Below, in pieces: positions 26,571-35,475 of a stretch of 64,000 nucleotides of DNA. The stretch is from JAAYJK01 sp964501655 (GTDB lineage Bacteria; Bacillota; Syntrophomonadia; Syntrophomonadales; Syntrophomonadaceae), in NCBI GenBank assembly GCA_964501655.1, contig CAZCTN010000003.1:85414-149413 (forward strand), read 5' to 3'. Made by a program: the position numbers and the translations under genes. Position 1 is the stretch's first letter, and the number at the start of each line of letters is the position of its first letter. The notes below the pieces were generated by a model. It made no database searches. It was given only the letters and a program-made list of their open reading frames with translations, and was not told the DNA's origin.

Positions 26571-27534
26571 TGACATCACTGGATGAAGCCAGTCCTGCAC
26601 CTATGCGAATGGCTTGGCGCAACGGATATCCGCTGACCAGGCCATAAATAATCCCGGTCAGCAAACCGCAAAGTCCTTCCTCACTATCGAAACTCTGGTT
26701 GGGAGGAAGCGGATAATCTCCGTCTGTTTCCCGGCTGCGGTATATTAACCTGCTCCGGCCATCAGTAATAATAATGTTATCCGGGGTTTCCGTCCTATCT
26801 TCCAATTGTTTCCTATAACAATCTACATCATTAGATCTGGCAACTCCCAGGACCACTGTATTATATTGGAGCAAACCCTCGGGCAGTTCTCCTGGTCCAA
26901 GCATAAAAAAGCTGGTACAAAGATGGGGGGTATTCTCCTCATCTTTTTTACCCAGTCTGGCCAGCACTTCCCGCTGGAAGTAGGGATCTACTATCAGCCA
27001 TTCGCAGTTGAAAATTATCCATTCCCTGCTGTTTAATACTTGTTTGTAGTCGTCCGGATTAAATCCTTCCTCAATTATCTCTCCATCTCCCAACGATATA
27101 CGTCGGCAGGTCCTTTTACGGGGATGCCGATGAATATGCACGGTTTCCACTTTGTTTTCCATCAGCCGGTTTACAATCATGTCCCCGGGCTGGTCGTTTC
27201 CGATCAGACTTATGATTTTCAGGTTGATTCCAAATCCAGCCAATATTTCGCTGGCAACAACCGGAAGTCCCCGGTATTCCAGGTTAACCACCCCTTGTTC
27301 ACCCTGTTGGCAGGCCTTGATTTCCAGGTAGCTGAGCCCCACCACCACTATTGACGCCTGCTCGTTAAATACATAACCCTTGCCCAGAATCACGCCTTTT
27401 TTCATTAGATTGGATATATGCACCGCAACTGAAGAGCGGCTGATGCCTAAACCAGCGGCTAATTGATCCTGGGATATTAATGGATTTTTTTTCAAATTTT
27501 CGATTATCTCCCTCTCCCGCAAGGTAAGCCTCAT
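26563..27534 (-). CDS. HTH-PfkB fusion protein, probably a regulator with a dead sugar-kinase domain
   Basis: 323-aa protein with an N-terminal winged helix (residues 1-60: LTLREREIIENL, QDQLAAGLGISRSSV) joined to a ribokinase/PfkB-like domain that starts at VVVGLSYLEI. Related fusions with active kinase domains are pseudouridine- or sugar-kinase proteins. Here the kinase signature is lost: where DTTGAGD is expected near residue 281 the sequence is FDSEEGLCGLL, so the catalytic Asp and anion hole are missing. I infer a ligand-sensing transcription regulator without phosphotransfer. It follows ftsK by 45 bases; copy 3 of the dispersed repeat overlaps its 3' end. Confidence 0.75.
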   Translation of the reverse strand: MRLTLREREIIENLKKNPLISQDQLAAGLGISRSSVAVHISNLMKKGVILGKGYVFNEQASIVVVGLSYLEIKACQQGEQGVVNLEYRGLPVVASEILAGFGINLKIISLIGNDQPGDMIVNRLMENKVETVHIHRHPRKRTCRRISLGDGEIIEEGFNPDDYKQVLNSREWIIFNCEWLIVDPYFQREVLARLGKKDEENTPHLCTSFFMLGPGELPEGLLQYNTVVLGVARSNDVDCYRKQLEDRTETPDNIIITDGRSRLIYRSRETDGDYPLPPNQSFDSEEGLCGLLTGIIYGLVSGYPLRQAIRIGAGLASSSDVTR

Positions 27535-27578
27535 TCCACATCCCCTTAATTGATAATATACGTCAAACCCTCACAGAT

Positions 27579-29840
27579 CTACGCTAAGCCATGCCGGTTG
27601 TGCAGCATATCCAACTGTTCCCTATTTATGAGTATCTCCCGTCGTTTATTATTATCCAGTTCAGATACTATTCCTCTCTCTTCCATCATATCCACCAATC
27701 TGGCAGCCCGGGAGTAACCAATCCTTAATCTCCGCTGCAGCAGAGATACCGAGGCCTTGCGGCTATCCACGAAAACACCGACTGCCTCCCAGAAGAGATC
27801 ATCACCGTAATCATCCTCCACCTGTTCCAGGGACGTCTGCAGTTCTTCAATTACCTGGTTTTCACCTGTATTCATTGATTGTTCCCGAATGTAATCCACG
27901 GTCTTCTCTATATCCTGGTCGGAAACATATGCTCCCTGGACCCGGAAAGGTTTAGCCGCCCCCACCGGGAAAAAGAGCATATCGCCTTTGCCCAGAAGTT
28001 TCTCGGCTCCAGAGGTGTCCAATATGGTCCGGGAATCTGCATTGGAGGAAACGGCGAAGGCGATCCTCGATGGAATATTGGCTTTTATGGTTCCGGTCAC
28101 CACGTCGACAGACGGCCGCTGGGTTGCCACTATCAAATGCATACCTGCTGCTCTGGCCATTTGAGCCAGCCGGCAGATGGAATCCTCTACCTCTACTGGT
28201 GCCACCATCATCAAATCCGCCAGTTCATCAATTACTATTACTATAAATGGCATCTTTTCCTTACACTCCTGGTTGTAGCGATGAATATCGCGAACCCCCA
28301 GATCTGCAAATTTCTGGTATCTTTTTTCCATTTCGCCGGCCATCCATTTCAGTACCACCGAGGCTTTCTTGGGATCGGTAACCACCGGAGTCATAAGATG
28401 TGGTATGCCATTGTATACAGTCAATTCAACCATCTTGGGATCAATAAAAACCAGTTTCAATTCATCCGGAAATGAATTATAAATCAAACTCATTATTATG
28501 CAATTCAAGCATACGCTCTTGCCGGAACCGGTGGAACCAGCTATCAACAAATGGGGCATATCATTCAAGCGCGCCGCTACCGTATTTCCGCTGATATCCT
28601 CTCCCAGCGCAAAAGCCAACGGAGTATTAAGCCGCCCGAAGGCCGGAGAGGACAAGAGTCTTCTGAGTCCTACGCTCATTATTTTGTGATTGGGGACTTC
28701 AATGCCTACGGCGGATTTACCCGGAATAGGAGCTTCTATCCTGATGCCGGGAGCGGCCAAATTCAGCTGAAGGTCGTCAGTCAGGCTTATGATCTTGCTG
28801 ATTTTGACCCCAGCCCCAGGTGAAAGCTCATAGCGGGTAACTGCAGGACCGCAGCTCACCTGATTCACTTTCACCTTTACTCCAAAACTGGCGAAGGTAT
28901 CCTCCAGCACCCCTATACTCTCTTCAATATTTTTTTTATCTATGGTTCTTTCACTGGTAACGTCGCTTAAAATATCCAGGGGAGGTATGTGATACTCAAC
29001 TGCCCCGGTCTCCCTTTCGTTTGAAGTCTTGGTACTGACCAGATGCAGATTCCCAAGCGGTTCGGAAGCCTTATGTTCAGCATCTGCCTGATTAAAAGGC
29101 AAAAGCGGTTCCGTCAGACTATCCGGCAGACTTATCTGGGCATCTACTTCCTGCACCGCATCAATAATAAGGGGAGATGAACTTCTCCTTCTATCCCGAA
29201 TATCCTCTTCTTCGTATTCATCAAACATGATATTACTGAGCCTTTGCCCTATAACTTTCAGGAAGCCGGTTATTGATTTTACTATATCCGGAAGCGGCCG
29301 ATCCACAATCATAAGCAAGGCGATAGCCGCGCCGAAAACAATGATGATCAGAGTACCGATCCGACCCACCAGTTTAATAAATACATAGGCCAGTATTCCA
29401 CCCAAATAGCCACCTCCCATACCCTTAAAACCGGCTTCCCATTCGCTGATACCCTCGGGGATCTGATAAACGCTTATACTGAGCAATACCAGCAAGGATA
29501 GTATGCTCGCTCCCCACATCCTAATGGACCACAGTTTTTTAAAAAGCCCGGTATGAATGGCCCAAAACAGCAAAAATAAGGGAATCAGGAAAACCCCCTG
29601 GCTGAAAACTGCATCAATACTCCTTATGTAAAAAGTCCCCAGCACCCCTATAAATTGATCATCATAGGGCATATCGCGGAATTTGTATATACTCACCCAG
29701 GAAAATACAGCCAGCATCAGTAAGACGATGGCTGTTACCTCAATATGCAAGCCCTTCATTTCGGTGGTTTTCTTCTGCCTGGCCTTACTATTTTTATTGT
29801 TCCCCCTTTTTTTTGAGGAAGTAATTTTTTTTACTGACAT
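27579..29840 (-). CDS. DNA translocase FtsK/SpoIIIE
   Basis: Hexameric DNA pump at the division or sporulation septum. The 753-aa protein has a basic N-terminus, four or five membrane helices (about 30-190), an acidic linker, the translocase alpha/beta domains with Walker A GSTGSGKSVCLN and Walker B IVIDELADLMM, and a C-terminal winged-helix gamma domain (SVSLLQRRLRIGYSRAARL) that reads orienting sequences. Position near the dpa-rnj-tepA-ylzJ genes equals that of spoIIIE in Bacillus, so it may be the sporulation form; only one such gene is visible here. GGAG lies seven bases before ATG 29840. Confidence 0.95.
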   Translation of the reverse strand: MSVKKITSSKKRGNNKNSKARQKKTTEMKGLHIEVTAIVLLMLAVFSWVSIYKFRDMPYDDQFIGVLGTFYIRSIDAVFSQGVFLIPLFLLFWAIHTGLFKKLWSIRMWGASILSLLVLLSISVYQIPEGISEWEAGFKGMGGGYLGGILAYVFIKLVGRIGTLIIIVFGAAIALLMIVDRPLPDIVKSITGFLKVIGQRLSNIMFDEYEEEDIRDRRRSSSPLIIDAVQEVDAQISLPDSLTEPLLPFNQADAEHKASEPLGNLHLVSTKTSNERETGAVEYHIPPLDILSDVTSERTIDKKNIEESIGVLEDTFASFGVKVKVNQVSCGPAVTRYELSPGAGVKISKIISLTDDLQLNLAAPGIRIEAPIPGKSAVGIEVPNHKIMSVGLRRLLSSPAFGRLNTPLAFALGEDISGNTVAARLNDMPHLLIAGSTGSGKSVCLNCIIMSLIYNSFPDELKLVFIDPKMVELTVYNGIPHLMTPVVTDPKKASVVLKWMAGEMEKRYQKFADLGVRDIHRYNQECKEKMPFIVIVIDELADLMMVAPVEVEDSICRLAQMARAAGMHLIVATQRPSVDVVTGTIKANIPSRIAFAVSSNADSRTILDTSGAEKLLGKGDMLFFPVGAAKPFRVQGAYVSDQDIEKTVDYIREQSMNTGENQVIEELQTSLEQVEDDYGDDLFWEAVGVFVDSRKASVSLLQRRLRIGYSRAARLVDMMEERGIVSELDNNKRREILINREQLDMLHNRHGLA

Positions 29841-29989
29841 GTTCGAGCTCCAATACTTATAAAATCCTGCCCGGAGATACCTTGTGCGTTTATCGGTTCA
29901 AGACATTCCATTCTCTAAATCCTACTATTCGCCTATCAAAAGACAATTCCTGCCATAATTCCAAGTATTGATGTGAAAATCCCCTAGAT

Positions 29990-30772
29990 CTAGAAAAGAT
30001 AGTAAGCCCCGATAGTGAGAGCCGCTACCCCCCAGCAGTAGTATGAAAACACAGAAAGTCTTCCCTCCCTGACCAGGTTCACTACCACCTTTATAGCCAG
30101 ATAGCCAAAAATTGCTGAAGTAATAAAGCCGATCAAATATGGCGGCAGGTTGCCAGCAATGGTTCCCTCCTGAAAGGCGTCTTTGAGTTCAAATATCCCA
30201 GCTCCAAGTATCACCGGAATGGAAAGCAAAAAGGAAAAACGGGCGGCAAATTCCCGATCCAGACCTGCCAGCAAACCGGCAGCAATAGTTGATCCCGACC
30301 TGGAGATTCCGGGTATTATTGCCAGGGCTTGTAGTAGTCCTATGAATACAGCGTCCTTGAAGGAGGTTCCTTCAATCTCCTTCAAGCCTTTATACCGATT
30401 GGCTATGGCTTCAGAATACTTCAGCACCAATCCGGTAAATATCAATCCTATGCCCACCACCAGCAGCGATTCAAATGCCTGCTCAACCAAAGGGGCCAGC
30501 AGATAACCGGCCATGCCGGCGGGAATAATGCCCACCATCAGCAGATAGGTAAGCCGGGAAAAAGGTTTGCGGGCGATCTCAACGATGTCATCCCAGAAAA
30601 CGATAAATACTGCTACTAGAGTACCTAAATGCACTACCACGTCAAAGGTTAACGGAGCCTCCTGCATGCCAAATATATGCTGAAATATGACCAGGTGCCC
30701 AGAACTGCTCACCGGCAGAAACTCGGTTAACCCCTGTACTATGCCCAGAACTATTGCTTGAAATGTAGTCAC
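29990..30772 (-). CDS. uppP: Undecaprenyl-diphosphatase UppP (BacA)
   Basis: Membrane enzyme that recycles undecaprenyl diphosphate for peptidoglycan synthesis and gives bacitracin tolerance. Both family motifs are present, LTEFLPVSSSGHL near residue 15 and PGISRSGSTIAAG, plus seven or eight membrane helices. I choose GTG 30772 (MTTFQAIVLG, 260 aa) because GGGAGG is eight bases upstream; the frame extends 17 codons further without a binding site. It lies between ylzJ and ftsK, after a terminator, so it is probably its own unit. Confidence 0.95.
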   Translation of the reverse strand: MTTFQAIVLGIVQGLTEFLPVSSSGHLVIFQHIFGMQEAPLTFDVVVHLGTLVAVFIVFWDDIVEIARKPFSRLTYLLMVGIIPAGMAGYLLAPLVEQAFESLLVVGIGLIFTGLVLKYSEAIANRYKGLKEIEGTSFKDAVFIGLLQALAIIPGISRSGSTIAAGLLAGLDREFAARFSFLLSIPVILGAGIFELKDAFQEGTIAGNLPPYLIGFITSAIFGYLAIKVVVNLVREGRLSVFSYYCWGVAALTIGAYYLF

Positions 30773-30842
30773 TGCTTCATCCTCCCCCAAAATGCTGGTT
30801 AAATTATAGCATAACCATATCAAGATTTTCCTCGAAAGCCCA

Positions 30843-30868
30843 ATAAAAAAGCACGCTCCAGGCGTGCA
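30843..30868 (-). terminator. Rho-independent terminator after ylzJ
   Basis: On the minus strand GCACGC, a five-base loop and GCGTGC are followed by TTTTTTATT. It lies about 20 bases after the ylzJ stop codon and ends the tepA-ylzJ unit. Confidence 0.9.
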
Positions 30869-30886
30869 ATACTGACATTTTACTCG

Positions 30887-31102
30887 CTATTTCAGTTCTT
30901 TTTGATCGATCAAACTACCAGGATAAAAGGTTTTGCTCATATAGTCCATGGGATCAGTGCTGCAAATGTCCACTACCCTCCACTGCTCAAAATCTACCGA
31001 TTCCACGGTCAAATATCCGCCGGAGGGCAGCCTTACCCTGATGGTCCTGCCTTGATCCTTCTTTTCCAGTAACTCCAGAGGATCAGCTATATAGATGATC
31101 AC
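30887..31102 (-). CDS. ylzJ: YlzJ-like protein
   Basis: 71-aa protein of the YlzJ family, function unknown. It matches the family by size, by the YIADPLELLE N-terminus and by gene position: its ATG overlaps the TGA of tepA (ATGA), the same pairing as tepA-ylzJ in Bacillus. The ATGA overlap suggests translational coupling with the TepA-type protease. Confidence 0.82.
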   Translation of the reverse strand: MIIYIADPLELLEKKDQGRTIRVRLPSGGYLTVESVDFEQWRVVDICSTDPMDYMSKTFYPGSLIDQKELK

Positions 31103-31794
31103 TGCCAGATCCCCCCCGACTCCTGCAAATCCTTGATTTTTCTTATTGCCTGTTTCATTCCGCCCATTTCGTCAATCAGACCGCATTTAACCGCGTCTTC
31201 TCCCACCAGTACGGTTCCAATATCTCGGGCCAGGTCGCCGGTGCGAAACATCAGGTCCCGGAATTTATCCGCGCTGATTCTGGAATGATCCACAACGAAA
31301 CGGACTACCCGATCCTGCATTTTGTCCAAATATTCATAAGTCTGGGGAACCCCTATAACCAATCCAGTCAGCCTGATAGGATGAATAGTCATGGTAGCAG
31401 AAGGAGCAATAAACGAATAGTCTGCGCTGACTGCAATGGATGAACCGATAGAATGGCCCCCTCCCAGTACAATTGAGACAGTGGGCTTGGAGAGACTGGC
31501 TATCATCTCTGCCAGTGCCAACCCAGCTTCCACATCTCCTCCCACAGTGTTTAAAATTATCAGCAGGCCTTTTATCTGTGGATTTTCCTCCACTGCCACC
31601 AGCTGAGGCATGACGTGCTCATATTTAGTAGTCTTGTTCTGCGGGGGCAGTACCATATGCCCTTCCACCTGGCCGGTAATAGTTAAACAGTGTATATCGC
31701 TTTTGAAGGCGGGTATCTCTATTTGTCCCAGTTCCTTAATATTATTGGCAGCCTGCTCCTGCTCCGAATTCTCATGGCGGGGATTTTCTGTCAT
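31099..31794 (-). CDS. tepA: ClpP-fold serine protease TepA/YmfB type
   Basis: ClpP-like protease of the translocation-enhancing protein family, which in Bacillus contributes to spore-related proteolysis. The 231-aa protein has the ClpP fold with LIILNTVGGDVEAG, the catalytic Ser in GGGHSIGSSIA and the His in MTIHPIRL. I start it at ATG 31794, with GGGAG nine bases upstream; the frame continues 22 codons without a good site. No signal peptide is seen. Co-transcribed with ylzJ and placed after the methyltransferase gene. Confidence 0.9.
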   Translation of the reverse strand: MTENPRHENSEQEQAANNIKELGQIEIPAFKSDIHCLTITGQVEGHMVLPPQNKTTKYEHVMPQLVAVEENPQIKGLLIILNTVGGDVEAGLALAEMIASLSKPTVSIVLGGGHSIGSSIAVSADYSFIAPSATMTIHPIRLTGLVIGVPQTYEYLDKMQDRVVRFVVDHSRISADKFRDLMFRTGDLARDIGTVLVGEDAVKCGLIDEMGGMKQAIRKIKDLQESGGIWQ

Positions 31795-31900
31795 TATGTT
31801 CTTCTCCCTTCTGGATAATCTCTGTATTAGATTCTCCCGGCGGGCAGAATTCATGCACATTATGCATTAATTCCAGATGCTGTTTTATCCCCTTGATCTT

Positions 31901-32605
31901 TTATTGCCCGGCCTGCCACAAACCGGCAAGGTTTTTCCTGCCTGTCATCACAGCGAAATTATAATATTTATAGGCACAATCCACATCAGTAAATCCCGCT
32001 TGTTTTAGCCATTCCAGCTGCAGATGCATCTTCGTCTCCTTATCCAGCTTCATCCTCTCATAACAGGCAGTTATCTCATCTTTGCTCAATTGGTTGCCTT
32101 CTACAAACCGTCTCCATTCCCGCTTGTAAAGAGAATCCAAAACCTCGGTATCAGCAGCCACCTGGTCTGCATTGACCAAAATCCCTCCATCCTCCAATAA
32201 CTGAAAGCATCGATGATAAAGCTGCTGTTTTTCCTTATCCGGCAAATGATGTATCGACAAGGCCGATACAATAATATTGTATCGTTCTTCCGGTATGAAT
32301 TGACTGTAATCCGCCCTTACCAGCCTGACCCCAGTCCGATCTTTAAAACGCAGCTTCGCCATCTCCAGCATACCCTCCGAGAAGTCTATCAGGGTAATCT
32401 TGGCATTCGGAAGTCTCTTCAGTACATATGAAGACAGCAAACCGGTCCCGGCACCAATATCTAAAACTCGCGGGCTATCGTTGTCAGTATCCAGCAGTGA
32501 AACAGTAATATTATAAAAATCATCATAGCATGGTATCAGTTTTCTTCGCAGCAAATCATACTCCGTGCTGACGCTGTCAAAAACATCTCTGACCTCATCT
32601 TTCAT
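31901..32605 (-). CDS. Class I SAM-dependent methyltransferase
   Basis: 234-aa methyltransferase of unknown substrate. Motif I is VLDIGAGTGLLSSYVL, followed by ITLIDFSEGMLEMAK (motif II) and a SIHHLPDKEKQQLY loop resembling UbiE/Tam-type enzymes. AAAGGAG precedes ATG 32605. It stands between rnj and tepA, two genes that are adjacent in Bacillus, and is separated from rnj by a strong terminator, so it is probably expressed separately. Confidence 0.85.
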   Translation of the reverse strand: MKDEVRDVFDSVSTEYDLLRRKLIPCYDDFYNITVSLLDTDNDSPRVLDIGAGTGLLSSYVLKRLPNAKITLIDFSEGMLEMAKLRFKDRTGVRLVRADYSQFIPEERYNIIVSALSIHHLPDKEKQQLYHRCFQLLEDGGILVNADQVAADTEVLDSLYKREWRRFVEGNQLSKDEITACYERMKLDKETKMHLQLEWLKQAGFTDVDCAYKYYNFAVMTGRKNLAGLWQAGQ

Positions 32606-32664
32606 CTTGCAGCTCCTTTCTCATTGTGAATTTACGCCCGGCTAAGCAAGCAAAAGCGGATTCG

Positions 32665-32698
32665 TTTAAAAAACCTCCTTTTGGCTAAAAGGAGGTTT
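32665..32698 (-). terminator. Rho-independent terminator of rnj
   Basis: On the minus strand AAACCTCCTTTT, a four-base loop and AAAAGGAGGTTT are followed by a T-rich tail. A twelve-pair perfect stem makes it one of the strongest terminators here. Confidence 0.92.
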
Positions 32699-32735
32699 CA
32701 GAGCTTAATAAAGGCTATCTTAGGGCGGGTATTGT

Positions 32736-34400
32736 TCAGACTTCCATAATAATCGGCAGAATCATGGGCCGGCGGCCGGTTTTTTCGTATAAGTGACGGC
32801 TTAATCGTTCACGTACCTGGGACTTAATAACCGCCCACTCGGTAATATTCTTCTGGGCGCAAGCATCGAGGGCTTCTTTAACCTTTTCCTTGGCATCCAC
32901 AATCAGTTCCTCTGATTCGCGTACATATACAAAGCCCCGGCTTACAATATCTGGTCCCGCCAGTACTCCGCCTTTATCCTTGTCAATGGTCACTACCACA
33001 ATCATTATCCCTTCCTGAGATAGTTGTCTCCGGTCTCTAAGGACGATATTCCCTACGTCTCCTACTCCCAGACCATCGACCAGTATTCGGCCGGAACTCA
33101 CCTTTCCGGTCATGCTGCCTTTATCCATGCCAACCTCAATAATGTTGCCGTTTTCAGCAACAAATATATTCTCTTTGGGTATACCCAGGCTTTCCGCCAG
33201 CTTGGCATGCTTTATAAGGTGATGATACTCGCCATGAACCGGAATAAAATATTGGGGTTTGATTAAATTAAGGATTATCTTCAATTCTTCCTGGGCTGCA
33301 TGTCCAGACACATGAACCCCCATGCTTCTTTCATAAATAACCTCGGCCCCCTGTTTAAACAGCAAATCTACTGTCTTGGCTACCAGTTTCTCATTTCCCG
33401 GTATGGGGGTAGCCGATATGATAACTGTATCACCAGGTTCGATCCCCACCCAGCGATGATCCGCAGTAGCCATTCTGGTCAAAGCAGACATTGGTTCACC
33501 CTGAGAGCCCGTAGTAACAATGACTATTTCATGGGAAGGATAGTCGCTGATATCCTCCATTTCGATTAACATATCCTGGGGTATATGTATATAGCCCAGA
33601 TCCATGGCAACCTGAACATTATTGACCATACTGCGGCCTATTACGCAGACTTTCCGCTGGTATTTGTCAGCAGTAGTCACAACCTGCTGGATACGATGAA
33701 CATTGGAAGCAAAGGTGGTTACGATTATTCTGCCTTCACATTTTCCAAATAATTCATCAAAAGTGTTTCCTACCACTCGTTCTGACAGAGTAAAACCGGG
33801 CCGGTCAGCATTGGTGCTGTCACCCAGCATGACCAGAACCCCTTTTTCTCCCAGTTCCGAGAATTTCCTAAAGTCAACCAGTTGACCATCCACCGGGGTC
33901 TGATCCAGTTTAATATCACCGGTATGAACCACTACGCCCAGAGGGGTATGAATAGCAATACCCATGGCATCCGGAATACTGTGGCAAACTCGGAAAAACT
34001 CGATATCAAGAGGTCCAATCTTAAAAATATCCCGCGGTTTAGCTACATTGAGCATAGTACCGTTCAGGTTATGTTCGTCCAGTTTTCTTGCTACGATACC
34101 CAGAGTCAATCGACTGCCATAAACCGGGACATTAATTTCCTTTAAAACATACGGGAGCGATCCCACATGATCTTCGTGACCATGGGTTAAAAGAATCGCT
34201 TTTACTTTGTCCCGGTTGTCCAGCAGATAACTAATGTCGGGAATTACTATGTCTATTCCCAAAAGCTCTTCTTCAGGAAACATCAATCCCGCGTCAATGA
34301 CAACAATAGTGTCTTGATATCTGAATGCCGTCATATTTTTGCCAATTTCCCCCAAACCGCCCAGGGGAATTATCTGTAATCGGGAATCGTTTTCCAGCAC
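32736..34400 (-). CDS. rnj: Ribonuclease J
   Basis: Metallo-beta-lactamase-fold 5'-3' exoribonuclease and endonuclease of mRNA decay and rRNA maturation. The 554-aa protein has the zinc motif LTHGHEDHVG near residue 72, GDSTNADRPGFT, the beta-CASP domain with ATPIPGNE and SGHAAQEELK, and HGEYHHL. GTG 34400 is seven bases after GGGAGG. In Bacillus rnjB occupies this place (dapA-rnjB-tepA); whether a second RNase J exists is not visible. It has a strong promoter and terminator of its own. Confidence 0.95.
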   Translation of the reverse strand: MLENDSRLQIIPLGGLGEIGKNMTAFRYQDTIVVIDAGLMFPEEELLGIDIVIPDISYLLDNRDKVKAILLTHGHEDHVGSLPYVLKEINVPVYGSRLTLGIVARKLDEHNLNGTMLNVAKPRDIFKIGPLDIEFFRVCHSIPDAMGIAIHTPLGVVVHTGDIKLDQTPVDGQLVDFRKFSELGEKGVLVMLGDSTNADRPGFTLSERVVGNTFDELFGKCEGRIIVTTFASNVHRIQQVVTTADKYQRKVCVIGRSMVNNVQVAMDLGYIHIPQDMLIEMEDISDYPSHEIVIVTTGSQGEPMSALTRMATADHRWVGIEPGDTVIISATPIPGNEKLVAKTVDLLFKQGAEVIYERSMGVHVSGHAAQEELKIILNLIKPQYFIPVHGEYHHLIKHAKLAESLGIPKENIFVAENGNIIEVGMDKGSMTGKVSSGRILVDGLGVGDVGNIVLRDRRQLSQEGIMIVVVTIDKDKGGVLAGPDIVSRGFVYVRESEELIVDAKEKVKEALDACAQKNITEWAVIKSQVRERLSRHLYEKTGRRPMILPIIMEV

Positions 34401-34454
34401 CCAAACACCTCCCTTGTATTAAATTATTAAAGCCGTCCCATATCCGTTGCGATT

Positions 34455-34483
34455 ATTATATCTGATAATACCTGCTTATACAA
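34455..34483 (-). promoter_or_regulatory. Sigma-A promoter of rnj
   Basis: On the minus strand TTGTAT (34483-34478), a 17-base spacer and TATAAT (34460-34455). The -10 is perfect. It starts about 55 bases before the rnj start codon. Confidence 0.8.
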
Positions 34484-34525
34484 CTATACAGTATCTTGAA
34501 GACAAGGGGTAATGCCCAAAATGAA

Positions 34526-34549
34526 AGATAGGCTAAACATAGCCTATCT
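34526..34549 (-). terminator. Hairpin after dapA
   Basis: AGATAGGCT and AGCCTATCT form a nine-pair stem about 30 bases after the dapA stop codon. On the minus strand it is followed by TTTCATTTTG, an imperfect T tract. Probable terminator of the dap/dpa operon. Confidence 0.6.
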
Positions 34550-34580
34550 ATGTAATACCTATAGAATATTAAACTGTAAA

Positions 34581-35459
34581 CTAAATAAGGTTATATTTAA
34601 CCAGCAAATTATTTATGAATTCCCGTTCTGCTTCAGAAGGTTCACAGAGGGGCAGCCTGAAGCCTCCCACCCCTTTCCCCATCATATTAAGTGCGGCCTT
34701 CACCGGTATGGGATTGGTGGTTATAAACAGCCCCTTGAACATGGGTAAAAGTTCCAAATGGAGCTGACGGGCTCTTTGCACATCACCGCTCTTAAATGCT
34801 TCAACCATGGCTCTTATCTCATTGCCCACAATATGGGATGCTATACTAACTACCCCCTGGGCTCCTATTGCCATCAAGGGCAGAGTCAGGGAGTCATCTC
34901 CGGAATATATAATCACATGCTCGGGAAGTATGCTCCTGAGCAGGGAAACCTGGTCCATATTTCCGCTGGCTTCTTTCACTGCCTGGATATTGCCTGTTTC
35001 AGCCAGGCGCAAAATGGTTTCGGGCAGCAGATTACTGCTGGTGCGTCCCGGGACATTATAAAGCATTACCGGGACCTCTACACTTTCCGCAGCCGCTTTA
35101 AAATGGCGATAAAGCCCTTCCTGAGTCGGTTTATTATAATAGGGAGCAACCAGCATTATCCCGTCCACACCTAATTTATCCGCTTTTTTACTAAGTTCAA
35201 CCGTCACTGCGGTATCATTGGAACCAGTGCCGGCCCAAACCGGTACGCGATCACCCACTCGTTCCTTGACTGCGGCAAACAGTTTAACTTTTTCTTCACC
35301 GGTAAGAACCGGAGATTCTCCAGTTGTACCGCATACTACTAGTGCCTCAGTTCCATTGCCGCAAAGGTATTCTGCCAGGTCGGCCGCCCCGACATAATCT
35401 ACGCTAAGGTCTTCCTTGTAGGGAGTAACCATAGCTGTCAATAATCCCGGCATAGACAT
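34581..35459 (-). CDS. dapA: 4-hydroxy-tetrahydrodipicolinate synthase
   Basis: Condenses aspartate semialdehyde with pyruvate, the first committed step to lysine, diaminopimelate and dipicolinate. The 292-aa protein has TTGESPVLT, the conserved YNVPGRTS Tyr and the Schiff-base Lys in AVKEASGNMDQ. The start is ATG 35459 (MSMPGLLTAMVTPY) after GGGGTGGAG; the frame runs 15 codons further into dapG. Last gene of the dapB-dpaA-dpaB-asd-dapG-dapA cluster, so DapA supplies both wall and spore dipicolinate synthesis. Confidence 0.96.
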   Translation of the reverse strand: MSMPGLLTAMVTPYKEDLSVDYVGAADLAEYLCGNGTEALVVCGTTGESPVLTGEEKVKLFAAVKERVGDRVPVWAGTGSNDTAVTVELSKKADKLGVDGIMLVAPYYNKPTQEGLYRHFKAAAESVEVPVMLYNVPGRTSSNLLPETILRLAETGNIQAVKEASGNMDQVSLLRSILPEHVIIYSGDDSLTLPLMAIGAQGVVSIASHIVGNEIRAMVEAFKSGDVQRARQLHLELLPMFKGLFITTNPIPVKAALNMMGKGVGGFRLPLCEPSEAEREFINNLLVKYNLI

Positions 35460-35475
35460 AAGTTCTCCACCCCTT

